DNA of 16,439 nucleotides from an uncultured Erysipelotrichaceae bacterium (lineage in GTDB: Bacteria > Bacillota_I > Bacilli_A > RFN20 > CAG-288). This document shows positions 13,852 through 16,439 of this stretch, one piece after another. The translations under genes were made by a program, and so were the position numbers. Within the stretch, counting starts at the first letter, position 1; every line of letters starts with the position of its first letter. A model generated the notes under the pieces. That model made no database searches and was not told the origin of the DNA. It saw nothing but the letters and a program-made list of their open reading frames with translations. The stretch spans positions 10,516 through 26,954 of the forward strand of contig CACXYG010000011.1 of the NCBI GenBank assembly GCA_902771745.1, given 5' to 3'.

Positions 13852-13907
13852 ATTAAAAGGGTAGCAGCCGTCTCAGCAATTAAGCTGGACTCTGGCTGAA
13901 CTACCCA
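13850..13907 (-). ncRNA. Small structured RNA, upstream copy of a tandem pair
   Basis: A predicted ~57-nt transcript starting near 13906 from the promoter at 13913-13941. The hairpin spans 13859-13906: GGGUAG/CUACCC, UU bulge, CAGCC with GGCUG, left bulge AGA, GUC with GAC, right bulge A, CAGC with GCUG, loop UUAAUU. It is followed by UUUUAAUUU. Compared with the other copy, the inner helices keep pairing although the bases change (GUC/GAC against GCC/GGU; CAGC/GCUG against CGAC/GUCG), which points to selection on RNA structure. The hairpins of the two copies are 92 bases apart. Confidence 0.7.
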
Positions 13908-13912
13908 CGAAT

Positions 13913-13941
13913 ATTTTACGAGAGTGAATATCATATGTCAA
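13913..13941 (-). promoter_or_regulatory. Promoter of the upstream small RNA copy
   Basis: On the minus strand a perfect TTGACA (13941 to 13936), a 17-base spacer and TAAAAT (13918 to 13913). The hairpin RNA begins 6-7 bases downstream, the expected distance to a transcription start. Confidence 0.85.
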
Positions 13942-13970
13942 ACAATCAAAACAAAAACTCAATATGAAAA

Positions 13971-13994
13971 CTCTGTGATTCCACAGAGCTTTTT
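13971..13994. terminator. Hairpin with T-run, orientation ambiguous
   Basis: A 7-bp stem CTCTGTG/CACAGAG (13971-13977 with 13982-13988) is followed on the plus strand by CTTTTT and on the minus strand by TTTTC. It can act as a second barrier against minus-strand transcription from the glycosidase side, just ahead of the small RNA promoters. Confidence 0.5.
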
Positions 13995-14000
13995 AAGCAA

Positions 14001-14033
14001 ATAATAATGCCCAAGAAGGACCTTCTTGGGCAT
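14001..14033 (-). terminator. Terminator after the membrane protein gene
   Basis: A perfect 12-bp stem (14007-14018 with 14022-14033) with a 3-base loop, followed on the minus strand by TATTATTTGCTT. It lies 23 bases after the stop of the minus-strand gene at 14057-14518 and would end the glycosidase operon. Confidence 0.7.
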
Positions 14034-14056
14034 CTAGTCATATTATAAGGAGGAGA

Positions 14057-14518
14057 TTAGTTAGCTTGATCTAAGCTAGCTTTTTTTGTGATAGGAAGGA
14101 AAGCGCCAACTGCGGTAACAACGATGGAGATAATGTAGAAGATCATACTAGTAAAACCAACATAGCAGGCGAATTCAGTAGGAGCGTGACCTTTTTCCAA
14201 ATCGGAGAACATGACGGTTCCTAAGACATCCTGTTTACCATCAATCATGTTGAATAAGGTGAAGCTTAATAAGAGAATAGCACCAAGTAACATGAGGGTA
14301 GGAATGAGACCATCTGTTTTCCAAACGGAGAAAGCAACTGCACCAACGACGAGAAGAATGGCAATGATAGTGAAGAGGATAATCATAGGCATCTGAACGA
14401 TAGCAAATCCAGCGGGAGAACAAGAGATAATGGCGATGATGACAGAGACAAGGGATAGGACAGCACCAACACCTAATACATAGGAGCCGATATTTAATTT
14501 AGCAAAAATATTCTTCAT
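14057..14518 (-). CDS. Four-helix membrane protein linked to a GH3 enzyme, function unknown
   Basis: A 153-residue integral membrane protein with four hydrophobic segments (about 12-34, 42-64, 71-92, 118-142) and short charged ends (MKNIFAKLN; TKKASLDQAN). The loop between helices 3 and 4 (about 92-117, NMIDGKQDVLG...EKGHAPTEF) is the only sizeable polar part and is predicted to face outside. I do not recognise the family. It starts 3 bases after the GH3 stop, with AGGAG (14528-14532) inside the end of that gene, so the two are co-transcribed. A role in membrane placement or partnership of the glycosidase is plausible, but it is inference from context only. Confidence 0.85.
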   Translation of the reverse strand: MKNIFAKLNIGSYVLGVGAVLSLVSVIIAIISCSPAGFAIVQMPMIILFTIIAILLVVGAVAFSVWKTDGLIPTLMLLGAILLLSFTLFNMIDGKQDVLGTVMFSDLEKGHAPTEFACYVGFTSMIFYIISIVVTAVGAFLPITKKASLDQAN

Positions 14519-14521
14519 GAT

Positions 14522-16439
14522 TTAGTTCTCCTTTTTTCTACCAAGGATGAGTGCAACAGCATAGAGGATAGCACCAGCAGCAGTGATAACACTAGAGGCT
14601 GAGATACCTGCGATGTAAGCGGCTCTCCAAGAGGTCATATTCCACACAGAATGAGTTGAACGGTTAACCGAGTTAGTTAAAGGAGTGTGAGCGAATACCC
14701 AAAGCTTTCTTTGACAAGCATCTCTAATAGCTTGGACAACAGCTTTGTCATACTTGAATTGTTCGACGTCGAAGTAAGGTTGAATATCGATGTCATAAGT
14801 TCTCCAGTCATAACCGGTAGAACCAGCTAAGAGGGTCTGAGGCATGATGTCAAGGTCATCCTTTAAGTCAGAGACAACATATCCTTTATAACCCCATTCT
14901 TTTTGCAAGATATTTGTCATCAATCCCTTAGAAGCAGTACATTCAACAGCACCGATCTTAGAGAAGGAAGTCATCATACCTAACAAAGCATAGTCTTTTT
15001 CAGCAGTATCATATTTGTGCATTTCAACAGGAATCTGGAAAGCACGAAGTTCGATTTCACGAGCTCTTTGTTCTGTCATAAAAGGAGAGATACCAGATCT
15101 TCCACCTTCTTGATCGTTGAAGGCGAAGTGCTTAGCGGTAATAATACCACCTTTGAGAAGTGCGCTATAAGCGACTTCCATGGTACAGATACCAGTTAAG
15201 ACAGGATCTTCGCAGAAATACTGAGAAGCTCTTCCACCATAAGGAGTACGATGAGTGTTAGCACCAGGTAACCAAACGATAGGCTTATCACCTAAGATGG
15301 AGTCATTACCCATCAAACGCCCGATTTCATTCATGACTTCTCTATTGAAAGAGGAGGCCCAAATCGCATAAGTGTTGAAGAAATTAATAGTTTGTCTAGG
15401 GAAGTTACCATCGACTTTTTCAATCTTCCAAGGAGCTTGTAACTCTTCAGAGGAAGTATCTAACCAAGCAAGAGCAGCACCATTTTCGGCATAAGAACCA
15501 GTGGGGAAACCGACACTTTCGATGGAGGCGAAACCACGACCGGACTGTAAGGCATAATCTAAAGCTTCTTCAAAGGACATGGTGGAAAGCAATTCTTCCC
15601 AACGATAGTCATCGAATTCGGCTAACCTCATATCCGCAAATTTCAATTCAGATTTTTGATTGAATAACTTCTGGAATTCATCTTCACTCAAATCTCTATT
15701 AGAGGCATTTTTCACTTCGAAATATTCACCTCTCAAGAGTTTGAGCATTTCGTCATTGGCGGTAAGACTAGTGTATTCGACAGGCCATGTACCAGCCCAA
15801 TCATGTCTAGTGAGATCTTTAACCTTACCAGCTTCGAATTGATTCCAAGTGACTTTCCCTAATTGGTTTTCAATTTTGACACCAGTCTTAGAATAACCAA
15901 AGGTGTAAGCATCGATGCCATTTTCAGCATTGCCATCATGATAAGACCATCTCTTGGCGGCAGTGGTGTCACCATCATAGTCCATACCATCAGCAACTTT
16001 CTTACCCTTAGAAGCTAAGATGTTGTTTAAAGCATCGTGAGCACCATTACCGACAGCGAAATAATAATCATCGCTTTCTTCCATGATGTAAGTCTGCTTG
16101 TTATTGGCATCATAAGAGGCAACATCCTGTAAGTCAATAACGACAGGATATGTCTTTGTTTCGCCAGGTTGAATGAGTCCACTCTTTTCAAAGGTGACTA
16201 ATTGAACAGCAGCTTTTTCGACACCATTTTCAATGTCATATTGAGTATAAGGAGATTGAGAATAAATTTGGATAGGAGTCTTACCAGCAACAGTACCAGT
16301 GTTTTTAACACTGACATTGAACTTAGCAATTTTTTCATGTCTTGTAGCTTCTTCAAAGGTGATTTCACCGATGTCGAAATCGAAAGTGGTATAACTCATA
16401 CCATAACCAAATCCAAAATCGACCTCTTCTTCATATTTC
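14522..16439 (-). CDS. Membrane-anchored, domain-permuted family 3 glycoside hydrolase (5' end outside window)
   Basis: About 638 residues are visible. The frame stays open to the right edge (...FGFGYG then MSYTTF), so the M at 16399 is internal, not the start. Numbering from that M: a fibronectin-III-like domain typical of GH3 proteins (about 1-118), a linker, then the GH3 (beta/alpha) barrel domain (about 265-560) with NTHRTPYGGRASQYFCEDP (381-399), KHFAFNDQEGGR (423-434) and the predicted nucleophile D511 in YVVSDLKDD. In ordinary GH3 enzymes the barrel comes first; here it follows the Fn3 domain, as in permuted beta-glucosidases such as that of Ruminococcus albus. The GH3 sandwich domain should lie upstream, outside the window. 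The protein ends with a membrane helix (about 593-619) and RKKEN, so it is probably anchored at the outer face of the membrane. The substrate is likely a beta-glucoside or related oligosaccharide; specificity cannot be read. Confidence 0.9.
   Translation of the reverse strand, partial: KYEEEVDFGFGYGMSYTTFDFDIGEITFEEATRHEKIAKFNVSVKNTGTVAGKTPIQIYSQSPYTQYDIENGVEKAAVQLVTFEKSGLIQPGETKTYPVVIDLQDVASYDANNKQTYIMEESDDYYFAVGNGAHDALNNILASKGKKVADGMDYDGDTTAAKRWSYHDGNAENGIDAYTFGYSKTGVKIENQLGKVTWNQFEAGKVKDLTRHDWAGTWPVEYTSLTANDEMLKLLRGEYFEVKNASNRDLSEDEFQKLFNQKSELKFADMRLAEFDDYRWEELLSTMSFEEALDYALQSGRGFASIESVGFPTGSYAENGAALAWLDTSSEELQAPWKIEKVDGNFPRQTINFFNTYAIWASSFNREVMNEIGRLMGNDSILGDKPIVWLPGANTHRTPYGGRASQYFCEDPVLTGICTMEVAYSALLKGGIITAKHFAFNDQEGGRSGISPFMTEQRAREIELRAFQIPVEMHKYDTAEKDYALLGMMTSFSKIGAVECTASKGLMTNILQKEWGYKGYVVSDLKDDLDIMPQTLLAGSTGYDWRTYDIDIQPYFDVEQFKYDKAVVQAIRDACQRKLWVFAHTPLTNSVNRSTHSVWNMTSWRAAYIAGISASSVITAAGAILYAVALILGRKKEN

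Noticed and set aside
13757..13907. CRISPR-like or REP/BIME reading of the two repeats.
   Set aside because: There are only two copies, the conserved parts are the two ends of a hairpin rather than a direct repeat flanking a fixed-length spacer, there are no cas genes, and promoters and terminators fit independent RNA genes better.
14040..14075. Plus-strand AGGAGG near 14049 after a TATTAT, suggesting a small plus-strand gene.
   Set aside because: No ATG/TTG/GTG start followed by a usable frame lies at the right distance; stops occur within a few codons, and it is antisense to the end of the membrane protein gene.

Overview
The window looks like a low-GC Gram-positive (Bacillota) chromosome from the Erysipelotrichia/Mollicutes-related part of the phylum. 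The basis is AT-rich intergenic DNA, AGGAGG ribosome sites, TTGACA/TATAAT promoters, a group II ECF transporter module next to truA, and a lipoprotein-type ATP synthase b subunit of the kind known from mycoplasmas. TGA is used as a stop (end of the 73-residue gene) and Trp is encoded by TGG, so the standard bacterial code applies and this is not a Mycoplasma proper. The taxonomic placement is inference.

Layout. 1-180: the 3' tail of an unidentified plus-strand gene and a terminator-like hairpin. About 194-2031: an IS1634-type insertion sequence with its own promoter, one DDE transposase and imperfect terminal inverted repeats. 2042-2085: a bidirectional terminator shared by the IS gene and the facing operon. 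2174-6325 (minus): a tightly overlapped operon, comEB (dCMP deaminase), a two-helix membrane protein, ecfA1, ecfA2, ecfT, truA, with promoter and AGGAGG in front of comEB. 6379-13352 (minus): the complete F1Fo ATP synthase operon atpI-B-E-F-H-A-G-D-C, ending in a hairpin that overlaps the atpC stop codon. 13397-13698 (plus): a consensus promoter, tRNA-Val(GAC), a hairpin/T-run, tRNA-Ser(TGA) and a second terminator. 13757-13941 (minus): two tandem ~60-nt small RNA genes, each with its own sigma-A promoter and a structured hairpin ending in a T-run. 13971-14033: two further terminator hairpins. 14057-16439 (minus): a four-helix membrane protein and a truncated, domain-permuted family 3 glycoside hydrolase with a C-terminal membrane anchor.

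How the genes work together. The ECF A1-A2-T proteins form the shared energising module for vitamin/micronutrient uptake; no substrate-binding S component is visible here. The ATP synthase c subunit carries a glutamate at the position of the Na+-binding Gln of Ilyobacter, plus Glu-Thr in helix 2 and a conserved Tyr. This matches the two-carboxylate Na+-coupled rotor type described in Fusobacterium, so Na+ coupling is predicted. The GH3 protein and the small membrane protein form a cell-surface sugar-processing pair.

The most original element is the tandem small RNA pair. The two copies share promoter, 5' end and 3' end almost exactly. Their middles differ in sequence but can fold into the same bulged hairpin with compensatory base changes. 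I do not recognise this family.
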